NCBI GenBank assembly: GCA_963704295.1
Contig: OY969884.1
Location: forward strand, 2,542,001-2,606,000
Direction of reading: 5' to 3'
Length of the DNA stretch: 64,000 bases
Source of the DNA: JACCVL01 sp963704295
GTDB taxonomy: Bacteria; Actinomycetota; Actinomycetes; Propionibacteriales; Nocardioidaceae
In this document: positions 15,848-25,481 of the stretch, piece after piece
Layout of the letters: the number at the start of each line of letters is the position of its first letter
Position numbering within the stretch: position 1 is the first letter of the stretch
The notes under the pieces: generated by a model
The model's input: only the letters and a program-made list of their open reading frames with translations
The model's database searches: none
What the model was told of the DNA's origin: nothing
Position numbers and translations under genes: made by a program

Positions 15848-17755
15848 ATGGGTGCCTACGAGCAGACGTACCGGGCCAGCATCGAGGACCCGGAGGCGTT
15901 CTGGGCCGAGCAGGCATCGGCGGTGGACTGGATCCGGAAGCCGCGGCAGGTGCTGGACGCGTCGGCCGCGCCGTTCTACCGCTGGTTCCCCGACGCGAGC
16001 ATGAACACCTGTTTCAACGCCCTGGACCGGCATGTGGCCGCCGGCCGCGGGGACCAGCCCGCGCTTATCCACGACAGTCCTGTCACCGGGACCCAGCAGA
16101 CTCTGACCTACGCGCAGCTCACCGAACGGACCGCCGCGTTCGGGGGAGCGCTGCGACGCCTCGGCGTCGGCCCGGGGGACCGGGTCGTCATCTACATGCC
16201 GATGGTGCCCGAGGCGGTCATCGCGATGCTGGCCTGCGCCCGGCTCGGAGCGGTGCACTCAGTGGTGTTCGGCGGGTTCGCGCCCAGCGAACTGGCGGCC
16301 CGCATCGACGACGCGCAGCCCACGGTGGTCGTCGCGGCGTCCTGCGGGATCGAGCCGTCCCGGGTGGTGGAGTACAAGCCGATGCTCGACCGCGCCCTGA
16401 AGCTGAGCGAACACGAACCGGACTTCTGCGTGCTGCTGCAGCGCCCACAGGCCGTGGGGACCCTGGTCGAGGGACGCGACGTGGACTGGTCTGTCGCGAT
16501 GAAGGCAGGTGCCGCTGACCCGGCCGAGTGCGTCGAGGTGGCGGCCACCGACCCGCTGTACGTGCTCTACACCTCCGGCACGACCGGCAAGCCCAAGGGG
16601 ATCGTCCGGGACAACGGTGGCCACGCCGTCGCACTGGCGTGGTCGATGGCCAACGTCTACGACGTCTCCGCCGGCGACGTCTGGTGGACCGCCTCGGACG
16701 TCGGCTGGGTGGTCGGACACTCCTACATCGTGTACGCGCCGCTGTTGATCGGCGCCACCACCGTGCTGTACGAGGGCAAGCCGGTGGGGACCCCGGACGC
16801 CGGCGCGTTCTGGCGCGTGATCGAGGAGCACCGGGTCAGCGGCCTCTTCACGGCACCGACGGCGTTCCGGGCGATCAAGAAGGAGGACCCCGACGGGAAG
16901 CTGCGCGCCGAGCACGACCTCTCCAGCCTGCGGACGCTGTTCCTCGCCGGCGAGCGGCTCGACCCGGACACCTATCACTGGGCCGCCGACGGCCTGCAGA
17001 TCCCCGTGGTCGATCACTGGTGGCAGACCGAGACCGGTTGGCCGATGGTGGCCAACCTCCGCGGGCTCGAGCCGATGCCGGTCAAGCCAGGGTCACCCAC
17101 GGTGCCGGTGCCAGGCTGGGACGTGCAGGTGCTCGACCCGTCCGGAGAGCGGTGCCCGCCGGGTGCCGAGGGGGCGATCTGCGTCCGGCTGCCGCTGCCT
17201 CCCGGCTCGCTCCCCACGCTGTGGAACGACGACGAGCGGTTCGTCCAGTCGTACCTGTCGGCCCACGACGGCTACTACCTGTCCGGGGACGGCGGCAGCA
17301 CCGACGAGGACGGCTACGTCTACGTGATGGGGCGCACCGACGATGTCATCAACGTCGCCGGGCACCGGCTCTCGACCGGCTCGATGGAGGCGATCCTCGC
17401 CGAGCATCCTGCGGTGGCCGAGTGTGCGGTGATCGGCGTCGCCGACGAGATGAAGGGCCAGGTGCCGCGCGGCTACGTCGTCCTGAAGGCCGGCGCCGAC
17501 GTCGACCCCGAGGAACTGGAACGCGAGCTGATCGCCGCCGTCCGGGACCGGATCGGAGCGGTGGCGGTGTTCCGGACGGTCGTGGTCGTGCCCGCGCTGC
17601 CGAAGACCCGGTCGGGCAAGATCCTGCGCCGGTCCATGCGCGAGCTCGCGGACGGCCAGGAGGCGCCGGTGCCCTCGACGATCGAGGATCCGGCCGTGCT
17701 GGACACCCTCCGCCCGTTGCTCGCCGGCACCGACGACCCGTCCGCGAGGGGCTGA
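15848..17755 (+). CDS. prpE: Propionyl-CoA synthetase (acyl-CoA synthetase, PrpE type)
   Basis: This 635-residue AMP-forming synthetase begins MGAYEQTYRASIEDPEAFWA and has AVDWIRKPRQVLD, typical of PrpE. Adenylation motifs are LYTSGTTGKPKG, DHWWQTETGWPM, YYLSGDGGSTDEDGY and the C-terminal TRSGKILRRSM, whose Lys is the catalytic and usually acetylation-controlled residue. It activates propionate, or a related short acid, to its CoA thioester. A GTG two codons upstream is an alternative start. Acetyl- or acrylyl-CoA synthetase activity cannot be excluded. Confidence 0.88.
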   Translation: MGAYEQTYRASIEDPEAFWAEQASAVDWIRKPRQVLDASAAPFYRWFPDASMNTCFNALDRHVAAGRGDQPALIHDSPVTGTQQTLTYAQLTERTAAFGGALRRLGVGPGDRVVIYMPMVPEAVIAMLACARLGAVHSVVFGGFAPSELAARIDDAQPTVVVAASCGIEPSRVVEYKPMLDRALKLSEHEPDFCVLLQRPQAVGTLVEGRDVDWSVAMKAGAADPAECVEVAATDPLYVLYTSGTTGKPKGIVRDNGGHAVALAWSMANVYDVSAGDVWWTASDVGWVVGHSYIVYAPLLIGATTVLYEGKPVGTPDAGAFWRVIEEHRVSGLFTAPTAFRAIKKEDPDGKLRAEHDLSSLRTLFLAGERLDPDTYHWAADGLQIPVVDHWWQTETGWPMVANLRGLEPMPVKPGSPTVPVPGWDVQVLDPSGERCPPGAEGAICVRLPLPPGSLPTLWNDDERFVQSYLSAHDGYYLSGDGGSTDEDGYVYVMGRTDDVINVAGHRLSTGSMEAILAEHPAVAECAVIGVADEMKGQVPRGYVVLKAGADVDPEELERELIAAVRDRIGAVAVFRTVVVVPALPKTRSGKILRRSMRELADGQEAPVPSTIEDPAVLDTLRPLLAGTDDPSARG

Positions 17756-17763
17756 GCGCCGGA

Positions 17764-19222
17764 TCAGGACCGGCCGAACCTGCGACGTGGGCCGCCGAGG
17801 AAGGGGGACAGGGCCGCGGCGATGGCACTGGGTCGTCGGGTGAACCGTTCCTCCGCGTCGGCGACACCCATCAGTCGAAGGCCCGCATTCACCTCCAGCC
17901 ACCGCAGCGGCTCGGGCTCCCATCGTCGCGAGCGGTGGCCGACCCAGGGGAGGTCCACGAGCTCGGTGTTCCGGCCGGTGATCAGATCGGCCAACGTGCG
18001 GCCGGCCAGCTGCGAGGTGCCGACGCCGTCACCGACGTAGCCGCCGGCCCAGGCGAGCCCGGTCGAACGGTCCAGCCCGACGGACGCGTGCCAGTCCCGC
18101 GGAACCCCGAGCGCGCCGCCCCAGCGGTGGGTGAACGTCACGTCACGGAGCACGGGGAACAGCTCACGAACGGTCTCCTCGAGCTGGCCGAACACCACCG
18201 GTTCCCGGTCGTAGTCCGGACGCACCCGGGAGCCGAAGTGGTACGGGGCTCCGCGCCCACCCAGCGCGAGCCGGCCGTCGGCGGTCCGTTGCGCGTAGAT
18301 GATGAGGTGACGCCCGTCGGTGAGCGTCTCGCGTCCGGCCAGGCCGATCTGCTCCCACACGTCGTCCGGCAGCGGCTCGGTCGCCACCATCAACGAGTAG
18401 ACCGGCACCAGCCGACGGCGCTCGCCGGCCAGCGACCGGGTGTAGCCCTCGGTGGCGCGCACCACCACGTCGGCCCGCACCCGGCCGTGGTCGGTACGGA
18501 CCTCGCCCGACACGATCTCGCGGACCGCGGTCTGTTCATGGATGCGTACGCCGCGGCGCTCGACCGCGCGGGCCAACCCGCGGACGAGCCGAGCCGGGTG
18601 CACGGCAGCGCAGTGCGGCGTGAACGTCGCCCCGAGCACGTCGGTGGCCGCGCACCGCTCCCGGGCGGCCCGGGCGCCCAGCAGCATCAGGTCCGCCGGA
18701 CCGACGCCCCAGGACCGGGCGGACGTGACCGCGCGCCGCAGCCGGCGCAGTTGCACCGGCGTGCGCGCCAGCTCGAGGGTGCCACCCCGTCTGGTACTGC
18801 GCGTCGATGCCCTCGGCCTCCGCCACGGCGCCCACGTCCTTGACGCTGTCCTGCAGTGCCCGCAGCTGTCGTCGTACGGCCGCTCGGGCCGATACCGCGT
18901 CGCCGCCGGTCCGCGCCCGCGCACTCTGCTCGAGGCGGTCGGCGTCGACGGGGAACAGCGCGGAGCACCAGCCACCGTTGCGCCCGGAGGCCCCGAAGCC
19001 GGCCACCTCGCGCTCCAGCACCGCCACCCGCAGCGACGGATCGACGCGGGTCAGGTGGTAGGCCGTCCACAACCCGGTGAACCCTGCCCCGACGACCGCC
19101 ACGTCGACGTCGACCGAACCGGGCAGGGCCGGTCGCGGTTCCCAGCCGTCGTCAGCGGTGTCGTGCCACAGCGACAGCGAGGCGTATCCGCCCTGCGAGC
19201 CGTCAGCCGTGGACGCGTTCAG
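17764..19222 (-). pseudogene. FAD-dependent amine oxidoreductase (PuuB-like), frame broken by one base
   Basis: The N-terminal half carries SLWHDTADDGWEPRP, the FAD-binding VAVVGAGFTGLWTAYHL and GASGRNGGWCS. From about 18785 downwards the protein continues in another frame with GGTLELARTPVQL, HCAAVHPARLVRGL and AWAGGYVGDGVGTSQLAG. Removing one C from the CCCC run at 18785-18788 restores TGGTLELA and one continuous protein of about 485 residues. Relatives oxidise glutamylated or free amines. No ATG or GTG is visible near the N-terminus; a CTG at 19222 overlapping the upstream regulator stop is the nearest candidate. It probably forms an operon with the Lrp gene. Confidence 0.8.
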
Positions 19223-19710
19223 CGCACACCCCAGGAATACGTCTGCTTGCGCAGGCGCAGGTAGACGAACGTCTCGGTGGACCGGACCCCGGGAAGTGCC
19301 CGGATCCGGGTGGAGAGGATCTCCAGCAGCTCCTCGTCACTCTCGCAGACGACCTCGGCGAGCACGTCGAAGCTGCCGGCGGTGATCACCACATAGTCGA
19401 TCTCGGCCATCTCCGCGAGCTGGTCGGCCACCTGGTCGAGCGGCCCCTCGACGCGGATCCCGATCATCGCCTGGCGGGCGAAACCGAGCTCCAGCGGATC
19501 GGTGACGGCCACGATCTGCATCGCGCCGCTGTCGATCAGGCGCTGCACCCGCTGCCGGACCGCAGCCTCGGACAGTCCCACCGCCTTGCCGATGGCGGCG
19601 TAGGGTCGGCGGCCGTCTTGCTGCAACTGCTCGATGATCGCCTTGGAGGTGGCGTCCAGCAGGCTGGCCGCCCCGTTGCCGACACTCGCTCGTCGTGTCA
19701 CGCCGAGCAT
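19219..19710 (-). CDS. Lrp/AsnC family transcriptional regulator
   Basis: This 163-residue protein has an N-terminal helix-turn-helix (LDATSKAIIEQLQQDGRRPY through GLSEAAVRQRVQRLIDSG) and a C-terminal RAM ligand-binding domain with YVVITAGSFDVLAEVVCESD. Such regulators usually sense amino acids. It is divergent from the aldehyde dehydrogenase-potDABC operon and co-directional with the FAD oxidoreductase. It is therefore the best candidate to control the polyamine genes, probably through the shared boxes at 19754-19822 and 29796-29838. Confidence 0.93.
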   Translation of the reverse strand: MLGVTRRASVGNGAASLLDATSKAIIEQLQQDGRRPYAAIGKAVGLSEAAVRQRVQRLIDSGAMQIVAVTDPLELGFARQAMIGIRVEGPLDQVADQLAEMAEIDYVVITAGSFDVLAEVVCESDEELLEILSTRIRALPGVRSTETFVYLRLRKQTYSWGVR

Positions 19711-19753
19711 CCTGACGGCCTAGACCGCTACTACACAAGGCATGACGACGTGT

Positions 19754-19822
19754 AATCCGTGGCGAAACGCAATCGTGACAACGGAATCGCTTGTGTCTCG
19801 CCGGACGCTCTGCGACGATTCC
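19754..19822. promoter_or_regulatory. Candidate operator region between the Lrp gene and the polyamine operon
   Basis: The region contains AATCCGT (19754-19760), GTGACAA (19775-19781) and GTGTC (19793-19797). The same three boxes occur in the same order and with near-equal spacing at 29796-29838 in front of speB. A 7-bp inverted repeat GGAATCG/CGATTCC lies at 19783-19789 and 19816-19822. Binding by the adjacent Lrp protein is an inference. Confidence 0.35.
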
Positions 19823-19868
19823 AGCGCCGACGCAGATCAGGGGCAACCTCCAGGAGGCGAGCGGTTTC

Positions 19869-21368
19869 GTGACCACGGCCGGACACCAGTTCGTCGCGGG
19901 CGCGCGGCGGAAGGGGACCTCCGACCGTGCGCTCGACCTCGTCGACCCGGCGACGGGCGCGGTGCTCGGCAGCGCCGACCTGGCGACCTCGGTCGACGTG
20001 GACCATGCGGTCGCGGCCGCCCGGGAGGCGTTGCCGGGCTGGGCCCGCGCCACGCCCGCCGAGCGAGCCGGAGTCCTGCTCGCCTGGGCCCGGGTGCTGG
20101 AGTCAGGCGCGGAGGAGCTCGCCCGCACGGAGAGCTCGCAGACCGGCAAGCCGCTGCGGCTGACGACCGAGTTCGACGTCCCCGGCACGATCGACAACAC
20201 GGCGTTCTTCGGTGGGGCGGCTCGGTTGCTGGAGGGGCACGCGGCGGGGGAGTACTCCGGCGACCACACGTCGTACGTCCGCCGTGAGCCGGTCGGCGTG
20301 GTCGGGTCGATCGCGCCGTGGAACTATCCGCTGCAGATGGCGGCCTGGAAGGTCCTGCCCGCTGTCGCCGCCGGGAACACGATCGTGCTCAAGCCGGCCG
20401 AGATCACCCCGCTGACGTCGATCGCGTTCGCCGAGGCCGCAACGATCGCCGGGATGCCCGATGGCGTCGTCAATGTCGTCACCGGCATCGGTCCCGAGGC
20501 GGGCGAGGCGCTCGTGTCGCACCCGGACGTCGCGATGGTGAGCTTCACCGGCTCGACCGCCGTCGGGCGGCGGGTGGCGGCGCTGGCGGTGGACGGCGCG
20601 CGGCGGGTGCACCTCGAGCTCGGCGGCAAGGCCCCGTTCCTGGTATTCGACGACGCCGACCTCGAGGCCGCTGTGCACGGGGCGGTCGCCGGTGCTCTCA
20701 TCAACACCGGCCAGGACTGCACCGCAGCCACCCGCGCGATCGTGCACCGGTCCCTGCACGACGACTTCGTCGCAGGGGTGGCCGACCTGATGCGGTCGGT
20801 GCGGCTCGGGGTGCAAGACGACCCGGACACCGACCTCGGCCCGCTGGTCTCCGCCGCCCAGCGAGCGCGCGTGGCCAACCACGTGGACCGAGCCCGCGCG
20901 GAGGGGGCCAAGGTGGTGTGCGGTGGCCGGAACGGGCAGGGCGCCCTCGCGGCCGGCGCGTTCTACGAGCCGACCCTGGTCACCGGTGCCGGCCCGGGTA
21001 GCGCGCTGTGGCGCGAGGAGGTGTTCGGCCCCGTCCTGCTGTCCGTGCCCTTCGACACCGACGACGAGGGCATCGCCCTCGCGAACGACACTCCGTACGG
21101 CCTGGCGGCGTCCGCATGGACCCGCAGTGTGCACCGCGCACTGCGCGCCAGCCGGGACATCCAGGCCGGCTGCTGCTGGATCAACGACCACATCCCGATC
21201 GTGTCGGAGATGCCGCACGGGGGATACAAGGCCTCCGGCTTCGGCAAGGACATGAGCCGGTACTCACTCGAGGAGTACACCCAGGTCAAGCACGTGATGA
21301 TGGACGTGACCGAAACCGCTCGCAAGCCCTGGCACCGCACCGTGTTCACCGACCGCAACGACCCCTGA
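19869..21368 (+). CDS. Aldehyde dehydrogenase, probably gamma-aminobutyraldehyde dehydrogenase
   Basis: This 499-residue NAD(P)-dependent dehydrogenase has VGSIAPWNYPLQMAAWKVLP, FTGSTAVGRRVA, ELGGKAPFLVFDDADLE with the general-base Glu, and NTGQDCTAATR with the catalytic Cys. The YGLAASAWTR and WINDHIPIVSEMPHGGYKAS end is typical of aminobutyraldehyde or betaine-aldehyde dehydrogenases. The GTG at 19869 has a strong AGGAGG site. It is the first gene of the potDABC operon and would oxidise 4-aminobutanal to GABA. Substrate assignment comes from context. Confidence 0.88.
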   Translation: MTTAGHQFVAGARRKGTSDRALDLVDPATGAVLGSADLATSVDVDHAVAAAREALPGWARATPAERAGVLLAWARVLESGAEELARTESSQTGKPLRLTTEFDVPGTIDNTAFFGGAARLLEGHAAGEYSGDHTSYVRREPVGVVGSIAPWNYPLQMAAWKVLPAVAAGNTIVLKPAEITPLTSIAFAEAATIAGMPDGVVNVVTGIGPEAGEALVSHPDVAMVSFTGSTAVGRRVAALAVDGARRVHLELGGKAPFLVFDDADLEAAVHGAVAGALINTGQDCTAATRAIVHRSLHDDFVAGVADLMRSVRLGVQDDPDTDLGPLVSAAQRARVANHVDRARAEGAKVVCGGRNGQGALAAGAFYEPTLVTGAGPGSALWREEVFGPVLLSVPFDTDDEGIALANDTPYGLAASAWTRSVHRALRASRDIQAGCCWINDHIPIVSEMPHGGYKASGFGKDMSRYSLEEYTQVKHVMMDVTETARKPWHRTVFTDRNDP

Positions 21369-21393
21369 CGCTCGCCGGGAAGGACCTCCATCG

Positions 21394-22602
21394 ATGAGTA
21401 ACCGCCGCCGCCCCCTGCTCACCCCGCCACCGGGGCTCGCCCTGCCGGTGTCTCGACGGGGATTCCTGCGGGGCACGTCCGTCGGTGCGCTGACCCTGGC
21501 CGGCGGTGGCCTGCTGGCCGCCTGTGGCACGGAGGGCGCCACCCAGTCCGCGGAGTCCTGCAGCAGTGAGGACCTGTCCGAGAGCGAGAAGGTGGTCAAC
21601 TGGTCGAACTGGCCGGCCTACATCGACCCGATCCAGCAGAAGGACTCGACCCTCGGTGCCTTCGAGGACGCGACCGGGCTCACCGTCGACTACACCGACG
21701 ACGTCAACGACAACAACGAGTTCTACGCCAAGGTGCGTGACCAGCTGGGGGCCTGCGAGCCCACCGGTCGGGACATGTTCACCGTGACCGACTGGATGGC
21801 CGCCCGGATGATCGGGCTGGGCTGGATCCAGAAGCTGAACGGCGACAACCTCCCCAACTACCAGGCCAACCTGCTGGAGAACCTCCGAAGCCCGGTCTGG
21901 GACCCCGACCGGGAGTACTCCGTTCCTTGGCAGAGTGGGCTGACCGGCATCGCCTACAACGAGGACCTCACCGGAGAGGTGGGCAGCTTCGAGGACCTCG
22001 TCACCCGTTCCGACCTCAAGGGCAAGATCAGCCTGCTCAGCGAGATGCAGGACACGATGATCTTCATGCTGCTTATCGAGGGCTCCGACCCGGAGGACTT
22101 CACCGACGACGAGTTCTTCAACGCGCTCGACCGGTTGGAGGAGATCAAGGACTCGGGCCAGGTGCGACAGTTCACCGGCAACGAGTACCGCCAGGACCTC
22201 GCGCAGGGCAACATCCACGCCTGCGAGGCCTGGTCCGGAGACGTGATCCAGCTGCAGTTCGACAACCCGGCCATCAAGTTCGTCGCGCCGGAGGAGGGGC
22301 TGTCGCTGTGGAGCGACAACAGCATGGTTCCCAACCAGGCGTCGCACAAGACCAACGCCGAGAAGCTGATGGACTACTACTACGACCCGCAGGTGGCCGC
22401 GGAGCTGGTCGCCTGGGTCAACTACATCTGCCCGGTCCAGGGTGCGCGGGAGGCGATGGAGAAGATCGACCCCTCGCTGGTGGACAACGTGCTGATCTTC
22501 CCCGACGACGAGCTGCTCGCCTCGACCTACGACTTCATGTCGCTGGAGCCCGACAAGGAGCAGGAGTACCAAACCGCCTTCACCCGGGTCATCGGAGGCT
22601 GA
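21394..22602 (+). CDS. potD: Polyamine ABC transporter substrate-binding lipoprotein (first system)
   Basis: This 402-residue protein has a twin-arginine-type signal (SRRGFLRGTSVGALTLAGGG) ending in the lipobox LLAACG, so it is probably folded before export and lipid-anchored. The mature part has VVNWSNWPAYIDP and YSVPWQSGLTGIAYN, characteristic of PotD/PotF-like spermidine and putrescine binders. It lies 25 nt after the dehydrogenase and 4 nt before potA. The exact ligand (putrescine, spermidine, agmatine or cadaverine) cannot be read. Confidence 0.92.
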   Translation: MSNRRRPLLTPPPGLALPVSRRGFLRGTSVGALTLAGGGLLAACGTEGATQSAESCSSEDLSESEKVVNWSNWPAYIDPIQQKDSTLGAFEDATGLTVDYTDDVNDNNEFYAKVRDQLGACEPTGRDMFTVTDWMAARMIGLGWIQKLNGDNLPNYQANLLENLRSPVWDPDREYSVPWQSGLTGIAYNEDLTGEVGSFEDLVTRSDLKGKISLLSEMQDTMIFMLLIEGSDPEDFTDDEFFNALDRLEEIKDSGQVRQFTGNEYRQDLAQGNIHACEAWSGDVIQLQFDNPAIKFVAPEEGLSLWSDNSMVPNQASHKTNAEKLMDYYYDPQVAAELVAWVNYICPVQGAREAMEKIDPSLVDNVLIFPDDELLASTYDFMSLEPDKEQEYQTAFTRVIGG

Positions 22603-22606
22603 CAGC

Positions 22607-23767
22607 GTGAGCCAGGAGGCGGCCGCCACGAGCGACGGCGGAGGCGAGCTCCGCCTCGAGGGTGTGACCAAGCGGTTCGGCGACTTCGTCGCCGTGGACG
22701 ACCTGCACCTGACCGTCCCTGCGGGCTCGTTCTTCGCCCTGCTCGGCCCGTCCGGATGCGGTAAGACCACGACGCTGCGGATGGTCGCCGGTCTGGAGCG
22801 CCCGACGGCCGGACGGATCCTCCTCGGCGACCAGGACGTCACCGTGGCCAAGCCCTATCGCCGACCGGTGAACACCGTCTTCCAGAGCTATGCGCTGTTC
22901 CCGCACCTGACCATCGAGGAGAACGTCGCGTTCGGGCTTCGCCGGCAGGGCCGGGAGCGCCGGGCGATCGAGCCGGCCGTGCGCGAGATGCTCGAGCTGG
23001 TGGAGCTCGGCGGCTTCGCCCACCGTCGTCCGTCCCAGCTGTCCGGAGGGCAGCAGCAGCGGGTGGCGCTCGCCCGGGCGTTGATCAACCGGCCGCAGGT
23101 GCTGCTGCTCGACGAGCCGCTCGGAGCGCTCGACCTCAAGCTGCGCCGGCAGATGCAGCTGGAGCTCAAGCGCATCCAGACCGAGGTCGGTGTCACCTTC
23201 GTCCACGTGACCCATGACCAGGAGGAGGCCATGACCATGGCCGACACCATCGCGGTCATGAACGCCGGCCTGGTGGAGCAGCTGGGCTCCCCGGGCGAGC
23301 TCTACGAGAGCCCGCGCACGACCTTCGTCGCCAACTTCCTCGGTCAGTCGAACCTGCTGGCCGGTCAGGTCACCGGGCGCGCCGGAGACGACTTGTTGGT
23401 CGACGTGCACGGCACCAAGCTCTCGGTCCGGTCGGACCGGGCGCAGGCGAGCGAGGGGGAGGTGTGGCTGGGCATCCGGCCGGAGAAGGTCTTCCTCGCC
23501 CCGCAGGGCGAGGAGGCGAGCGGCAACACCCTGACCGGCGGCCGGGTGGTCGACGTGAGCTTCGTCGGCGTGAGCACGCAGTACATGGTGGCGCTGCCGT
23601 GGGGCCAGCAGCTGATGACCTTCGAGCAGAACACCGGCGCCCGTCCTCCGCTGCGGGCCGGGCAGGAGGTGGATCTGCACTGGGCGCCGGACCACGCCTT
23701 CCTGCTCGACCACGAACAGGACGCCGCGGCCGGTGTGGAGACGCTGGACGAGGACTCCGGCGGGTGA
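22607..23767 (+). CDS. potA: Polyamine ABC transporter ATPase (first system)
   Basis: This 386-residue ATPase has Walker A LLGPSGCGKTTTLRMVAG, Q-loop VFQSYALFPHLTIEENVAFG, signature LSGGQQQRVALARAL, Walker B VLLLDEPLGALD and H-loop VTHDQEEAMTMAD. A C-terminal TOBE domain from about residue 285 is typical of PotA. It powers the PotBC permease. The GTG start is preceded closely by the potD stop, and its TGA overlaps potB by 4 nt. Confidence 0.95.
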   Translation: MSQEAAATSDGGGELRLEGVTKRFGDFVAVDDLHLTVPAGSFFALLGPSGCGKTTTLRMVAGLERPTAGRILLGDQDVTVAKPYRRPVNTVFQSYALFPHLTIEENVAFGLRRQGRERRAIEPAVREMLELVELGGFAHRRPSQLSGGQQQRVALARALINRPQVLLLDEPLGALDLKLRRQMQLELKRIQTEVGVTFVHVTHDQEEAMTMADTIAVMNAGLVEQLGSPGELYESPRTTFVANFLGQSNLLAGQVTGRAGDDLLVDVHGTKLSVRSDRAQASEGEVWLGIRPEKVFLAPQGEEASGNTLTGGRVVDVSFVGVSTQYMVALPWGQQLMTFEQNTGARPPLRAGQEVDLHWAPDHAFLLDHEQDAAAGVETLDEDSGG

Positions 23768-24672
23768 GCGCGCCCGTCGAGGCAGAGGCGACGTCCTCCA
23801 GCCCGCCCCCGTCCGACGTCGCGGCGTCGCGTGCCCGGCGCCGCACGGTGTTCCTGCTGCTGCTGCCTGGGGTCGTGTGGCTGCTGGCGTTCTTCGTCGC
23901 ACCGATCTTCCAGCTGGTGGCGACCAGCCTGTACGACCCGAGCGGGTCGATCGAGACCGGGTACGCGGTCACGTTCTCCTGGCAGAACTACGCCGACGGC
24001 CTGGATTTCTACGCCCAGCCGTTCCTGCGCGCTCTGCTCTACGCCGGCAGCGCGACGGTGCTGTGTCTGCTGCTCGGGTATCCGCTGGCGTACGCGATCG
24101 CGTTCAAGTCCGGGCGCTGGAAGAACCTGCTGCTGATCCTCGTCATCGCGCCGTTCTTCACCAGCTTCCTGGTCCGGACGCTGGCCTGGAAGCTGATCCT
24201 CGCCGACAACGGCACGGTGGTCACGGCGCTGAAGAGCGTCGGCCTGGTCAGCGAGGACGGCCGGCTGCTGGCCACCGGCGTCGCCGTGGTCGCCGGGATC
24301 ACCTACAACTTCCTGCCGTTCATGATCCTGCCGCTGTACGCGAGCCTGGAGAAGATCGACCCCCGGCTGATCGAGGCCGCGGGCGACCTCTACGCCTCGC
24401 CGGCTGCGGGCTTCCGCAAGGTGACGCTGCCGCTGTCGATGCCCGGGGTCGTGGCCGGGACGCTGCTCACGTTCATCCCCGCGGCGGGCGACTTCATCAA
24501 CGCCCAGCTGCTCGGCGACACCAACCAGACCATGATCGGCAACGTCATCCAGGGGTTGTTCGAGGCCGGCGACTACCCGACGGCGGCGGCGATGTCGGTG
24601 ACGTTGATGTTCGCGATCGTCGTCATGGTCGCGGTCTACATCCGACGCTCCGGGACGGAGGAGCTGCTGTGA
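23764..24672 (+). CDS. potB: Polyamine ABC transporter permease PotB (first system)
   Basis: This 302-residue membrane protein has about six helices, beginning VFLLLLPGVVWLLAFFVAPI. The cytoplasmic EAA-like loop LIEAAGDLYASPAAGFRKVT contacts the ATPase. GTG 23764 overlaps the potA stop (GTGA), and the stop in turn overlaps potC, so the whole set is translationally coupled. The open frame extends upstream into potA but carries no homology there. Confidence 0.93.
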   Translation: MSAPVEAEATSSSPPPSDVAASRARRRTVFLLLLPGVVWLLAFFVAPIFQLVATSLYDPSGSIETGYAVTFSWQNYADGLDFYAQPFLRALLYAGSATVLCLLLGYPLAYAIAFKSGRWKNLLLILVIAPFFTSFLVRTLAWKLILADNGTVVTALKSVGLVSEDGRLLATGVAVVAGITYNFLPFMILPLYASLEKIDPRLIEAAGDLYASPAAGFRKVTLPLSMPGVVAGTLLTFIPAAGDFINAQLLGDTNQTMIGNVIQGLFEAGDYPTAAAMSVTLMFAIVVMVAVYIRRSGTEELL

Positions 24673-25481
24673 TCGCCCGGACGGGTCGATGGGTCACCGA
24701 CCACATGGTGCTGATGGTGGGCATGCTCGTGCTGGTCTACCTGTTCGTGCCGATGATCGTCGTCATGGCGATGTCGTTCAACCAGCCGGCCAGCCGCGCC
24801 GCCTACAGCCTGGACGGCTTCACCCTGAAGAACTGGCAGAACCCCTGTCTGCCGGAGGGACTGTGCGACTCGCTCGCCGTGAGCCTGCAGGTGGGCGTGC
24901 TGGCCACCCTGGGGGCCACCATGCTCGGGACGCTGATGGCCTTCGCCCTGGTCCGCCAGCGGTTTTCCGGTCGCGCCACCGCCAACGTGCTGATCTTCCT
25001 GCCGATGGCGTCGCCCGAGGTGGTGCTCGGCGCCTCGCTGCTCGCCTTGTTCGTGGCGACCGGTTTCAGCGGCGTCCTCGGCTTCTGGACCATCCTGATC
25101 GCGCACATCATGTTCTGCCTGTCGTTCGTCGTGGTGACGGTCAAGGCCCGCCTGCAAGGGCTGGACTCCCGGCTGGAGCAGGCGGCGATGGACCTCTACG
25201 CCAACGAGTGGCAGACCTTCTGGCGGGTGACGTTCCCGCTGGTATTTCCCGGCATCCTGGCGGCGTCGCTGCTGGCTTTCGCACTCAGCTTCGACGACTT
25301 CATCATCACGAACTTCAACGCCGGTCGGACGACGACGTTCCCGATGTACGTGTGGGGCGCTGCGCAGCGCGACATCCCGATGCAGATCAACGTGGTCGGC
25401 ACCGCGATGTTCCTGATCGCGGTGGTGGTGGTCGTGCTGCCGCAGCTCGTCCGCAGCTGGAGGTCCGGGGCGCGGGTATGA
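24669..25481 (+). CDS. potC: Polyamine ABC transporter permease PotC (first system)
   Basis: This 270-residue permease starts at GTG 24669, overlapping potB. It has HMVLMVGMLVLVYLFVPMIV, the family motif MSFNQPASRAAYSLDGFTLK, and the EAA loop LEQAAMDLYANEWQTFWRVT. It pairs with PotB to form the membrane channel. Its stop overlaps the ATG of the following FAD oxidoreductase, tying transport to catabolism. Confidence 0.93.
   Translation: MIARTGRWVTDHMVLMVGMLVLVYLFVPMIVVMAMSFNQPASRAAYSLDGFTLKNWQNPCLPEGLCDSLAVSLQVGVLATLGATMLGTLMAFALVRQRFSGRATANVLIFLPMASPEVVLGASLLALFVATGFSGVLGFWTILIAHIMFCLSFVVVTVKARLQGLDSRLEQAAMDLYANEWQTFWRVTFPLVFPGILAASLLAFALSFDDFIITNFNAGRTTTFPMYVWGAAQRDIPMQINVVGTAMFLIAVVVVVLPQLVRSWRSGARV

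Noticed and set aside
17764..18975. Intact 403-residue oxidoreductase starting near 18975
   Set aside because: The first 60 residues of that frame are non-conserved Arg/Ser-rich sequence, while the true FAD-binding N-terminus is in the adjacent frame up to about 19222.
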